Below, piece after piece: positions 47,601-56,482 of a DNA stretch of 64,000 nucleotides. Within the stretch, counting starts at the first letter, position 1. Every line of letters begins with the position of its first letter. The position numbers and the translations under genes were made by a program. The notes under the pieces were generated by a model. That model did not search any database, was not told where the DNA came from, and worked only from the letters and a program-made list of their open reading frames with translations. This stretch comes from Opitutaceae bacterium. GTDB taxonomy: Bacteria; Verrucomicrobiota; Verrucomicrobiia; Opitutales; Opitutaceae. Location: the NCBI GenBank assembly GCA_017994935.1, contig JAGOJU010000007.1, positions 46,826 through 110,825 on the forward strand, in the 5' to 3' direction.

Positions 47601-50600
47601 TGACCAGGTTGTCAAAGAGGATTCCAGCACCCGAGCTGTTCACCCGTTGACCCAGCTCGCTCGCATTCAGTGACGCGCGCAGTGCGGCCGCCTCGTCGAG
47701 AATCTTGCCGACCGTGGCAACCTTCTGCATGACGGACCGGCCCAAGGCGGCGGCGTCGGTCACGAGCTGGGTCGCGGCGATGGCGTCGCGCGCGCCGGCC
47801 GCAAGCGAGGCGGTGGTCTCGAACGCCCGCGAGTTGGCGATGATTGAAGCGAGCGCGGCGGTCTTTTCACCGGCGGATGTCGCCCGGGCCAGTTGTGCGA
47901 GCTGTGCGGCCTGGGTTGCAGAGGCGGCGGGGTTGACAAACCCGATTCCGATTTCAAACACGACCTGGCTCGCGAGCTCCGCCGAATTGTAGGCGAGATC
48001 GCCGTCGCGCTGGATGCGTTTCAACGCCTGGTCGACCAGCGCCGATCCAAGGGCGCCCGCGGTGTTCACCACATTGGAGACAGAAGTGTTCCGCACGGTG
48101 CTGATGCCCCGATTGATGCTGTCCAGGCTGCTCGTGCCAACGGTGTCCAGCAGTCCGAGATCCCGTCCGGTGAGTGCCTCGCCGAGGATGTCGCCATAGG
48201 CTGCTGCTGCCTGGAGCTCGGTTTTGGCGGCAAAGTACAGGCCCTTGCCGGCCATTTCGACAAGATCAGGGACCGACGCGATCAGATGGACTGCGCCCTT
48301 GCCGACACCGGCGATCGTGCCGGCGGTGCCGCTCACGAGGGTTTGTGGGGTGAGATTCGCGATGGTCTCGTCGAGGAAGAGCCGGGCCAGGGAGGGGCTG
48401 CCCTTGGAGACGTTGGCTGCCACACCCGAATTGACGGCACGATCGGCGCTGGCGCGCTGGGCGGCCAGCAGGTCCGCGTTGGCCGCATAGGCGGACTTTG
48501 GATCGATTCCCAGTCCGACCAGGAACTTGTCGAGTTCATAGTTGCTCGAAGGTCCGATGCCGTCGGCGCGATTCCGAGCGATCAGGTCGTTGCGCAGGGT
48601 CTCCAGGCCTTTCTCGCTGTTTTCCATGATCGTTGCGTATTCCGATCGCTGGAGGCGGGCATCGGCCACGGCCTGCTGGAGCGATGTCACCCGGGCGGTG
48701 TCTCCGCCGCTCTTCGCAAGGGCCAGTTCGTTTTCGTAGGTTCGGATGCGCTGGTCGAACTGATCGAGTTTGGCCGCATGGCCGGCACGCGTCTGTTCGT
48801 AGTCCGAGTTCGCCTGATAGAGAGCTGTGTGCCGTGCCAGTTCCTCCTGGGCGCGGGCGGCGGGATCGAGGTTCCATTTCTGAGGAAGGGTTCGGAGGAC
48901 GGACGCCAGGGCGGATTCACGATCCGTTTCGAGATGCCTCAACTCCGACTGCTGTGCCTTGATGCCGAGGTCTCGTGCGCCGATCTGCGTCTCGAGCTCC
49001 GCCATGCGCTTCTCGATGTAGCTGCGCGTGGAGGCGTCGAGGTTTTCCTCGTTCAACCGTTTTTCGAGGGCGTAGTAGTTTCCGCGCAGGCCCCCGATCT
49101 CGACGTTCCTGTTGAGCAGGTCCTGTTCGATGGTCGCGCGGTTCGCATCGAAGGTGCTCTGGATCCCGCGGATCTTTTCAACGCCCTGTGCATAATCGAG
49201 CCGCGCCTTGAGAAAACTGTCGGAGCCGGGCGATGCGGTCTCGGCGGACTTCGCGGCGTCCGCGTGCTGCCGGGTCACGATGTCGAGATAGGTGTCTTCC
49301 GGCTTGAGCGACGAGAAAGCGGAGGACACGCGCGACGACGGCGCCGCGTCCCGTGCCTTTGCGAGTGCGCGGTCGGCGTCCGCGAGCAGTTGTTCTGCGG
49401 AAGCGACCGACTGCATGCTGAGATCGACGATACGGGCATTGGCTGCCGTCGGGTCGCGCTTGAACTCCGCACGTGCGGTCTCGAGGTCCGCTTTGCGGGT
49501 TTGCACGCGGGCCTCCGCCTCGTTGCGCGCCGACTGATAGATGTCGGTCCGGTCGAGGAAACCCAGTGCCGTGACGAGCCCGGAAGTGTCGGTCTCGTTG
49601 AGCAGGAGCGTCCCATTGCGCGCTCCTTCCGGATCGGTCATCCATTTCCCGATGAGCGATCGCAGTGCCTCGGCCTGCACCGGGTCTGTCGCCCGGGAGG
49701 ATGCCTCCAGCAGGCTGCGGCGCTGGGTGTCGCCGACCAGCAGGCGCATCTCCTTTTCGGAGAGTCCCTGGTCGAGTTCGACCTTGTCGGCGATGGAAAG
49801 ACTGCCGGGATCGCTCCGAGCCCTTTCTGTCAATTCCCCGAGTCGTTTGAGGTGGGTCTGTGCGTTGCCGACATCGCTGAAGTACGATGAGAGGGCGGTG
49901 CGGCGGTCCAGTTCCTCCAGTTCAAGGGAGGAGAGCGTCTCTTTCGCCGGTTTTCCGGAGTCGGCCACACGGCGCTGGAGCTCGGCCAGCCTTGAGGCAT
50001 TGTACTCTGCGGTCGAGGCGGTGTAGGCGGCGTTGTTGCGCGCCGCCGAAAGGGCCGCAGCCTGCACCAGCGCCTGATTGATGGCGGCTTTCTTTGCGGC
50101 TTCGAGAGCGACGAGCTGGGCTTCCAGGGCAGCGCGTACCGGAGCGGGCAACCCCGGGGTGGTGAGCAATGTCGACCAGATCTCGTTTGCGGCCTTGGAC
50201 AGCGATTCCACGCTCGCCTTCGACTGCTCGATGGCTGCGGTGAGCTGGTTGAACCGGTCTGCGAGGGCCGGATCGTTGCTGCCGGCGATGGCTGCTGCGT
50301 TGGCGGTTTCGATGCGCTGGCGGTTGAGATTTGCGGAGGCGTCGGTGAAAGCCTTTTCGGCTTTTGCCAAAGCCTGGGTGAGAGCCGGATCGTTCCTGCC
50401 GAAGGCTGCGGCGCGGGCGGCAAGGAGGTCGCTCTCGGCCTTTGCAAAGGCTGTCTCCGAGGCGAGGAGTCCGCGCGCGTGTGCCTCGTAGTCGGAGGTC
50501 AGGAGCTCCTGGCGCGCTTGTGCGGCTTTTCGTTCGGCTTCGCGCGTGAGATCAGGGGCCGTGCCCGCGGGCGGGTTGGCGGGAGAGGCGGCCTCGCGCG

Positions 50601-53600
50601 CGGCGGCGAGCATGGCCGGATCGCTCACTCCCGCTGCAGAGAGACGGGCCTCGCGCTCCTCTCGGAGGCGTCGCATCTCCGGATTCTCGTACTTCACCCA
50701 GTTGCCGTTTTCATCGAGAACCTCGATGGTGGAAGCGCCATTCTTGAGCGCTTCCTTGGCAGCCTCGCGCTCCATCGCGAGGACCGCAGCGGTCTCCAGC
50801 ACGGTCTTGCGGCGTTCGGCGTCGTCTCCCACGTAGCCATTGAATTTGTCAACGAAGGCATCGATGCGCTGGGCAATCTCACCCGCACGCTCCTGGGCAA
50901 ATGCGAGCTGGCGTTGCAGGTCGTTTCGTGTGGCCGTCGATTTCGTCGCAGCGATCTTTGCCTGCAGTTCCCCGATGGTCGTCATCCATTTCCGGTAGGC
51001 GTCCTGATCGCGCTGCTGGTCGTCGAGGTGTCGCGCAAGGTCGTTGATCTGGGCCTTCTCGAAGCCATTGGCCTCCTGTTCGGAGATGTACAGCGTCTTG
51101 CCGTGGGGATCCACGAGTGGACGTCCATCCATGCCCACGTAGTAGGCCTGCGTCTTTCCGTTCACCGTCTCGTAGCGCACCGCGTAGGCGGCGGCGCGCG
51201 CCTCACGGACATCGGCGACGGTCGCGGAGGTGATGCCGTAGGCGGCCAACTCTACCTCGGGTGCCAGCGCACGGATGGGAGACCCCTGCTCCACCCGGGA
51301 TGATAGATCACGGAAGGCGCGCGATTCGTTGAAGAGTTCCGTTTCCTTCTCGCGAAGTTCCCGTTCGAGGTTTCGACGTTCGGTGGGCGAGGGGTCGCGC
51401 AGGAGTTCGGCGCGAATGGCATCGATCGAGTTGGCGAGTGCCTTGACCTTGTCAGCCGACGCCAGCGCTGTCCGCTCCGTATAGGTCAGTTCCTTTTGCA
51501 CCACGCGCTGTGCCGATCGATTGGCGGCATGCATGTCGTCGATGAGTGAGTTTTCGAGCGACGATCGCGTATCGGCGAGCTGATCGAGCTGTTTTTGGAT
51601 TTCGCGCTGGCGACTGCGCCGTTCCGATGGAGTGAGGGAGTCGTTTGCATCGAGGTCCTCCAGGTCCCTCAGCAGTTGCTCCTGCGCGGACGTGACCTGC
51701 TGCAATTGCGCAAGACGTGCAGTGGTCTGGGCGAGAATGGCCTGTGCCTGGGCGCGTTGTGCAGGCGTGCCGTGTTCCGCGAGGTAGAGGGTCTCGCGGC
51801 TGACGCCCATGACGTCGTCGCCAAAGAGAGCGGCAGCGACCTTGTCCCGATAGGTGTCGTCGAGATTTGCAAGGCTGCCTGCCGTACGTGCGGGCCGGCC
51901 GGTGCGCCGGTCGATGATGTCTCCGTCCTGGTTGAAACTGAAGCGTTCGTCCTCTGCAAGCACACGCCGCAGGGCGTCGTTGATTGACTCCCCGGGTCGC
52001 ACCTCGAGGTCGAATTCGCGATCATTCAGTGAAAAGTCCCGAATGGTATAGCCAAAGCTGTCGCGGAGATTGTCCTCGAGCTGCCTGAATTGCGTGGTGG
52101 GAGAAGGAGGTGGAACGCCGGGACGTTCCGGTTCCCGTCGATAGGTCAGCAGGCTGGAGAAACCGGGCGCGCGCCGGTCCATGGCATTGCGGTAATCGGC
52201 GTCGTATTTGGCGGCTGCCTCACCGCCCAGGATCACCCTGCCGCCGGCGTCCACCCAGTTTCCGCTGGCATCGCGCTGCAGGTTCATGCCGTTCAGGGCG
52301 TCATCGAGGGCGGATTGCAGACTGGAAAAGCCATCGACCGAGAATTCCATCCAGCGCCCGTCAGCCAGCTTCACCCGCACCGTGCGTGGTTTCGCGTCGA
52401 GCATGACATCGAGCACCTGGGCTCCGGCTTTGGAATCCCGGCGCACGAGGTTTCCTGTGCGCGGGTCCTGTATCCATTCCCCGGATGCCAGCATTTGCGC
52501 CTTCTTCTCCTGTTGCTGCTGGGAGTAGGTCTTCTGGTAGAAATTTCCGTTGGCATCGCGCGCAAAAAGGTCGCTGCGATCGTGCAGCATGCGTTCCTCG
52601 TACTGCGCATCGGATTCCCAATTCAGTTTGGAACGGCTGGCAGCGTCGTCCAGGATCGCCCGGGCCATGGCCGGCGGCACGCCCCGGCGCTGCAGGTCGA
52701 GGCAGGTGGTGACACGGCCGAAGCCTCCCAGGCGGCTTTCGAGGAACGCCTTGTATTCGTCGAGATCCTTGAAGGTGTGACTCCATCCCATGCCGCCGAT
52801 GCGCGACTCAAAGAGTTTTTGCAGGTAGGCGGGGTCCTGAAGATCGCTCCGCTTGTGCACGATGCCGAACTGGCCGACGCGGCTCTGCGCGAATTGCTGG
52901 AGCTCATTCTCATCCTTGAAGGTGTGGGTCCACCCGAGCCCACCGACGCGTGCCTTGAACTGTTCCGCGACATACTCGGGATTCTCCAGATCGCTCTTGA
53001 GATGAACAATCCCGAGGCCGCCAACGCGACTTTGCGCGAACTGCTGGAGTTCACGTTCGTCCTTGAAGTCCTGGGCCCAGCCGTAGGCGCCGACACGCTG
53101 GCGTACTGCCTGGACCAGCTCCGAGGTCTGGCTCATGGCAGGAGCCGAGGATCCCGCAGACGCCGCAGGGGGGGCGACTGCTGCTGCGGCAGTTTGCCGC
53201 AGCATGGTGCGATTCTGCGAATCCGCAGCATCGGCGTAGGCGATTCGGTCCGATGTCGAAGCGTCGGCCCGGGGCGCGGGTAGCGGCAGGATCCTGTCGG
53301 GTCCGGATACGGCCAGATCCGAAGGGGCGGTGCGATGCGCCAGGGACGCCCCCAGCGACCGTCCGGGTGAAATGCCGAGGTCGATGGCGGCAGTGCGTGC
53401 GGCGGCGAGCTGGTCGCGGTCCGCGTTCTGGATGATCTTTTCGATCTGTGAGGGATTGCTTTGCCTGGTGGCGAGTGTGGACAGGCTCGTTTCCAGCCGG
53501 GCACGCGCGGTGGCAAAGTCCTTCAGGCCCTGATCAAGTCCGGGGACTTTTGAAACCAGGGGTCTCAGGCTGCTCATCCCGTCGGCCAGGATCTTTTCGG

Positions 53601-56460
53601 TGCTTGCAAGATCCTGCGCAGCGATGGCGCGAGTGGTGGCGTCGGGAGGAACTGCGCCCGAGTCCACTGCGGCGATGCGGGCCTTGAGCCGGGCGGCGGT
53701 CCCGGCCAGCACGGGAGCAGCCGATCCGAATGCCCGCACGGAGGGGTGTGCGGCACGCTGAAGCAGCGTGTTCACCTGCAGGGCGGCACCCTCCAGTTCG
53801 GCTTCGGCCTGGGCGACCGGCGGTGCGCCCTGTGAGAGCGTGGTTGCGACGGCGATTTCACCGGAGGCAGACTTGGCGAGCTCCACCCGTCTCCGATGGA
53901 GTTCCAGGCGTTGGGGTGTCAGTCTGGAGGCGTCGGCGGGCTGGACCTCCACGAGCGTGTGGTCTCGCGAAAGCGTGACCAGTTTCTGAATGGCATCGGA
54001 CTCTGTCCGCTCGAAGGCGGCGGGGGCATTGACGGTGCCCTGCTGGAGGGCCCGTGCAGCGAGGAGAGCATCGCGGCCCACGACCTCCGCATAGAGAACC
54101 TGTGCAGCCGCGCCCTCCGCGGCGGTTGGCGCTACCACTTTTGCGGCCTCATCGCTAAGGGAGACGAGTTTTTCCCGGAGCGGGAGTTCCCGGCGAAGAC
54201 GTTGGATGATGGATTGAGCGGCTGCCACGTCCTGTGACTGAATCGCATGGGCCAGCGCTCCGCGGGTCTCGGCAGCGGCAACCCCTGTGAGTTCCTTGAG
54301 GGCATTGATGGCGAGTTCAGGCGCGCGGGGTGATTTCTGCTCGATGGCGATGGCTGCGGCGTCCACGCGGGTGCGCATGGCGTCGGTGCGCAGCGCATTG
54401 AAGAGCTGGATGGCGGATGGCGTATCGTCGTCTGTCAGCAGCGGGTGGATCGGCAGGGTGCCGGTGTTTCGCGATGCGGTAAATACGAGGTCCGCGTAGG
54501 TTTCCTCGGGCGCCGCAAGGATGGCGTCGACCACCTTCGTGCGCGACTGCACCGCCTCGGATATGGCGGAAAGTCCGGACTCGTGTTCGAGCATGCTGGA
54601 TGGACGGGAGTCGATTCCCGCGAGGTTGCTGATGGCATGGCCGATCTGTCTTCCGCTGAAGTCGCCCGGCATCAGGTCCGCAGCAGCGTCGCTGTAGGTT
54701 TGCTCGTTGAGCCGGTCGATATTGCGTTTGATCACCGCAGTGGCGGGGTCAACGCCCAGATCCTTGAGTGCATCGGCGCACGGGTCGCTGAACGGACGGG
54801 GTGTGGGTGTCGGAGGCCTCGGCTTTTTCGTCGGTGTGGGGGTGGGCTTTTTTGTCGGTGTGGGAGTGGGTCGCTTCTTTGGTGTCGGGGTCGGTCGCGG
54901 GCGCAGCGTGGGAGTGGGTCGCGGATACACGGTTGGCGTGGGGGTGGGTGTGGGGTTCAGGTCGGCGCCTGGAGGCGGTCCCCCCCGACCGCAGATCTGC
55001 CCTTCCTCGAGGGCGATACTGAGGATTCCTGCCTGCGCGAGGTGCTCGGAGTAGCTGAATTTGTTGAGAATCCGTTCACCTGCGCCCGCCAGCGCCTGGG
55101 AGCGTGTCAGCATTTCCTGAGTGTTCTCCCGGGCGGCGCCACGAGCGCCGAGCGATTCCTGCATGCGGCCGATTGCCTCACTGGATTTCCCGAGGAAGCC
55201 GGCAACGTCGGCGTCGGACAAGGGAGGCTCGAAACAGGGGCCGCGCGGGGTCTCCACCACCGACATGGCGACGGTCAGGCCGCCGCCGAGCTTTCGGGCC
55301 TGATCCTTGATCTTTCCCTGCTCGGCGTCGAACTGAGCCGCCTGTTCGCCGAGGAACGATTGGACAATCTGGTCATCGTATCCACCGGTCGCCTGCTTGA
55401 GTTGATAGCCGAGCCTGGACTGCGCCCTTTGCACCGACTCCCGACGGAGCTGGTCGGCGATTTCAACCCAGTGGTTGGGGTCTTCCCGCGGACCGACACT
55501 AATCGGGTCGCGATAGGTCAACTGCGGCGTCGCGGGGGCGGAAGGCGAAGGCGTGACCGTTGGACTGGGGGTGACCTCGGGAGACGGTGTGGCAGAGGGC
55601 GAAGGCACGACTTCCGGCGGGGGAGTGACGACGACGGCCGGGCCAGCCGGAGCGGGGATCACTGGTGGGGAAGCGACATCCGGAGTGGGTGTTGGCGTGG
55701 GAGCTGGCGTCACCTCCGGCGGGACCGAGATCGCGACCGCAGGCGGCGAGGTGACCGTCAGCGTTGGCGTGGGTGTCGGAGTGACGGTGACTGAAGTGGT
55801 GGGCGGTAGGGTTGGTGGCAGGGTGATTGTAGGCGTGGGCTTCGAGAGGGGAGGGGTTGCGATGGGGGTGGGTGCGATGGCGACCGGGGGCAGGACGGAC
55901 GTTGGCTGAGGTGTGGGGGTCGGTGGTGGTGTCGTCGGCGTCGGTGTGGGGGGAGGAAGGGTGGGCGTTGGCGCGATGGCGGCTACGGGTGGCTGGGTAG
56001 GGACCGGGGTGGGTCGGGGTGTCGGTACAGGAGAAGGGGTTGGTGTGGGCGGCGTTTGGGTGGGCGTGGGTGCAATCGCGACGGGAGGTTGGGTGCGAAC
56101 CGCAGTCGGGGATGGAGTTGGGGTTGGCGGCGGTGTCGTCGGTGTTGGGGACGGTGCGACAACGGTGCCTGGTGTGGGGATGATCTCCACCGGCGGGGAA
56201 GACCGGATCACGGTGGGCGTGGGCGCCCGAGTCGGTACGGGCGTGGGTGTCGGCGAGGGCCGGCTGGCTGCCGTGGGTGTGGGGGCAACCGTGCCTGTGC
56301 CCCCGGGCTTCTTGAGCAGGGCGCAGCTCGGGCAGTACTGGGCGGGGTCGTGCCGAAATCCGCAGGGCTGGACTGGAAACACCTGTGCGAATGCCGTTGG
56401 CAGCACTGCCAGGAAGAGGAGGCCCAAGCCACCAGGAATCCATCGCGTCAGTGCCGACAT
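44608..56460 (-). CDS. Giant secreted coiled-coil protein with C-terminal protein-kinase-like domain
   Basis: 3950 residues in one frame. Order (approximate residues): Sec signal peptide 1-25; a Cys cluster C33, C43, C46 (CPSC); Pro/Thr linker 53-315; helical domain 315-495; second Pro/Thr-Lys linker 498-560; helical region to 1115; a repeat block 1117-1258 of RxGxxG half-repeats; alpha/beta segment 1258-1530; long coiled coil about 1540-2650; Gly/Ala-rich hydrophobic segment 2700-2860; more coiled coil; an aromatic-rich unassigned domain 3320-3460; Pro-rich hinge 3610-3650; and a kinase-like domain 3695-3950. The last has GEGAFSRVY (G-loop), VIKF (Lys), VARDLKIDNLF (catalytic loop) and LDHDF (metal Asp). 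Start at 56460 gives the signal peptide; the frame is open to 56544. The csgG-like gene ends 22 bp upstream, so both form an operon. Family unknown; overall function inferred only. Confidence 0.85.
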   Translation of the reverse strand: MSALTRWIPGGLGLLFLAVLPTAFAQVFPVQPCGFRHDPAQYCPSCALLKKPGGTGTVAPTPTAASRPSPTPTPVPTRAPTPTVIRSSPPVEIIPTPGTVVAPSPTPTTPPPTPTPSPTAVRTQPPVAIAPTPTQTPPTPTPSPVPTPRPTPVPTQPPVAAIAPTPTLPPPTPTPTTPPPTPTPQPTSVLPPVAIAPTPIATPPLSKPTPTITLPPTLPPTTSVTVTPTPTPTLTVTSPPAVAISVPPEVTPAPTPTPTPDVASPPVIPAPAGPAVVVTPPPEVVPSPSATPSPEVTPSPTVTPSPSAPATPQLTYRDPISVGPREDPNHWVEIADQLRRESVQRAQSRLGYQLKQATGGYDDQIVQSFLGEQAAQFDAEQGKIKDQARKLGGGLTVAMSVVETPRGPCFEPPLSDADVAGFLGKSSEAIGRMQESLGARGAARENTQEMLTRSQALAGAGERILNKFSYSEHLAQAGILSIALEEGQICGRGGPPPGADLNPTPTPTPTVYPRPTPTLRPRPTPTPKKRPTPTPTKKPTPTPTKKPRPPTPTPRPFSDPCADALKDLGVDPATAVIKRNIDRLNEQTYSDAAADLMPGDFSGRQIGHAISNLAGIDSRPSSMLEHESGLSAISEAVQSRTKVVDAILAAPEETYADLVFTASRNTGTLPIHPLLTDDDTPSAIQLFNALRTDAMRTRVDAAAIAIEQKSPRAPELAINALKELTGVAAAETRGALAHAIQSQDVAAAQSIIQRLRRELPLREKLVSLSDEAAKVVAPTAAEGAAAQVLYAEVVGRDALLAARALQQGTVNAPAAFERTESDAIQKLVTLSRDHTLVEVQPADASRLTPQRLELHRRRVELAKSASGEIAVATTLSQGAPPVAQAEAELEGAALQVNTLLQRAAHPSVRAFGSAAPVLAGTAARLKARIAAVDSGAVPPDATTRAIAAQDLASTEKILADGMSSLRPLVSKVPGLDQGLKDFATARARLETSLSTLATRQSNPSQIEKIIQNADRDQLAAARTAAIDLGISPGRSLGASLAHRTAPSDLAVSGPDRILPLPAPRADASTSDRIAYADAADSQNRTMLRQTAAAAVAPPAASAGSSAPAMSQTSELVQAVRQRVGAYGWAQDFKDERELQQFAQSRVGGLGIVHLKSDLENPEYVAEQFKARVGGLGWTHTFKDENELQQFAQSRVGQFGIVHKRSDLQDPAYLQKLFESRIGGMGWSHTFKDLDEYKAFLESRLGGFGRVTTCLDLQRRGVPPAMARAILDDAASRSKLNWESDAQYEERMLHDRSDLFARDANGNFYQKTYSQQQQEKKAQMLASGEWIQDPRTGNLVRRDSKAGAQVLDVMLDAKPRTVRVKLADGRWMEFSVDGFSSLQSALDDALNGMNLQRDASGNWVDAGGRVILGGEAAAKYDADYRNAMDRRAPGFSSLLTYRREPERPGVPPPSPTTQFRQLEDNLRDSFGYTIRDFSLNDREFDLEVRPGESINDALRRVLAEDERFSFNQDGDIIDRRTGRPARTAGSLANLDDTYRDKVAAALFGDDVMGVSRETLYLAEHGTPAQRAQAQAILAQTTARLAQLQQVTSAQEQLLRDLEDLDANDSLTPSERRSRQREIQKQLDQLADTRSSLENSLIDDMHAANRSAQRVVQKELTYTERTALASADKVKALANSIDAIRAELLRDPSPTERRNLERELREKETELFNESRAFRDLSSRVEQGSPIRALAPEVELAAYGITSATVADVREARAAAYAVRYETVNGKTQAYYVGMDGRPLVDPHGKTLYISEQEANGFEKAQINDLARHLDDQQRDQDAYRKWMTTIGELQAKIAATKSTATRNDLQRQLAFAQERAGEIAQRIDAFVDKFNGYVGDDAERRKTVLETAAVLAMEREAAKEALKNGASTIEVLDENGNWVKYENPEMRRLREEREARLSAAGVSDPAMLAAAREAASPANPPAGTAPDLTREAERKAAQARQELLTSDYEAHARGLLASETAFAKAESDLLAARAAAFGRNDPALTQALAKAEKAFTDASANLNRQRIETANAAAIAGSNDPALADRFNQLTAAIEQSKASVESLSKAANEIWSTLLTTPGLPAPVRAALEAQLVALEAAKKAAINQALVQAAALSAARNNAAYTASTAEYNASRLAELQRRVADSGKPAKETLSSLELEELDRRTALSSYFSDVGNAQTHLKRLGELTERARSDPGSLSIADKVELDQGLSEKEMRLLVGDTQRRSLLEASSRATDPVQAEALRSLIGKWMTDPEGARNGTLLLNETDTSGLVTALGFLDRTDIYQSARNEAEARVQTRKADLETARAEFKRDPTAANARIVDLSMQSVASAEQLLADADRALAKARDAAPSSRVSSAFSSLKPEDTYLDIVTRQHADAAKSAETASPGSDSFLKARLDYAQGVEKIRGIQSTFDANRATIEQDLLNRNVEIGGLRGNYYALEKRLNEENLDASTRSYIEKRMAELETQIGARDLGIKAQQSELRHLETDRESALASVLRTLPQKWNLDPAARAQEELARHTALYQANSDYEQTRAGHAAKLDQFDQRIRTYENELALAKSGGDTARVTSLQQAVADARLQRSEYATIMENSEKGLETLRNDLIARNRADGIGPSSNYELDKFLVGLGIDPKSAYAANADLLAAQRASADRAVNSGVAANVSKGSPSLARLFLDETIANLTPQTLVSGTAGTIAGVGKGAVHLIASVPDLVEMAGKGLYFAAKTELQAAAAYGDILGEALTGRDLGLLDTVGTSSLDSINRGISTVRNTSVSNVVNTAGALGSALVDQALKRIQRDGDLAYNSAELASQVVFEIGIGFVNPAASATQAAQLAQLARATSAGEKTAALASIIANSRAFETTASLAAGARDAIAATQLVTDAAALGRSVMQKVATVGKILDEAAALRASLNASELGQRVNSSGAGILFDNLVNLSRAEVDLAEEISTKLSRADGLVRDAAAATPEDAATFLERARILREQALTTISKAETSSAVVNRVNLTHDLARVQNSLVDSATLEAAVLATGVRTTPEGLAAARTAIADVRSGAAGTPRALDVTRPPVSNGPASPLDEVMRQAGAKGLTPDIAEKLVASEADALASLRTGVQQRIADVEKQIATHGNEVPAALKDELSQLNSQATRLQRDESVLRAIAQSDDPHLRAQAIAEITGGASEYRKGELVATPVDQAAKGATSVMGWAEARARSPELGELQQLVVDGKTPPTDLVMNLKTDPRAMRALKNAPEPVRTAFNSVEEGIYKVHDEAVVEQLKRLETLDQRLDPHAPGGIRSTAAEGAEGGRPVPWAGKEIKVQDFRTPGAPPGAVNTDRDYRVIYKIADTADGKGEWIEIPRKYWDEFSHEKFAEVSGYTPEKVKAMASSEDLAAWNNWDPSKHDGHTLDREMKEKWAELHQQLATDKPHPEASADFSDQIRDAAGNLRQLETPNIVAVQQGRATLLDAQRLGMMYNEKADAFLRLTSARYAEGDKLEASAQMNKAIEMLNAVRNGYTQQGIDVGRLSERMEKASALLKSLAPFDHSVSPDRILAVEKALAELQFGTSEKNSINAFKEALDSQFHALGMAADTRMPRGVLQPKEGLASVIESPRPPAVPPGSPPARGPPSSGRIGPDGAEILDPPDLPYHYAPGSLERPEATIQGFPRAPDRTHAYNEIFNQQVGESINLKDPGGYNLADLGNNQVHELGKFLGEGAFSRVYELGSPKYGDAVIKFRLRGEEATSAADMVADAALASDRLERAGIPQLKVLATETEGNYPYVVVEKLPKDAKIFDHALTGSAEGRASLNFTPEHERAVMKLYEDLANQGLVARDLKIDNLFFTEKDGKITAGVLDHDFILPFEEAKKTDWFALGEMAPRFLNISSINGKPKFDTAHQFMAYMLESRGWISPPTTTGGAYTSSRMNIDLLKGTPFETLLRPPKG

Positions 56461-56482
56461 GGCAGAAAACAGGCGGATCAGC

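Noticed and set aside
47893..49890. Long plus-strand open frame (665 aa) opposite the giant gene
   Set aside because: GC-rich codon bias leaves the antisense strand open; its protein is low-complexity Arg/Gly/Leu and has no recognisable domain, while the minus-strand gene is coherent.
52090..53283. Plus-strand frame of 397 aa over the RxGxxG block
   Set aside because: It is the mirror of the repeat-coding part of the giant gene and has no family signal; the repeats themselves give it periodicity.
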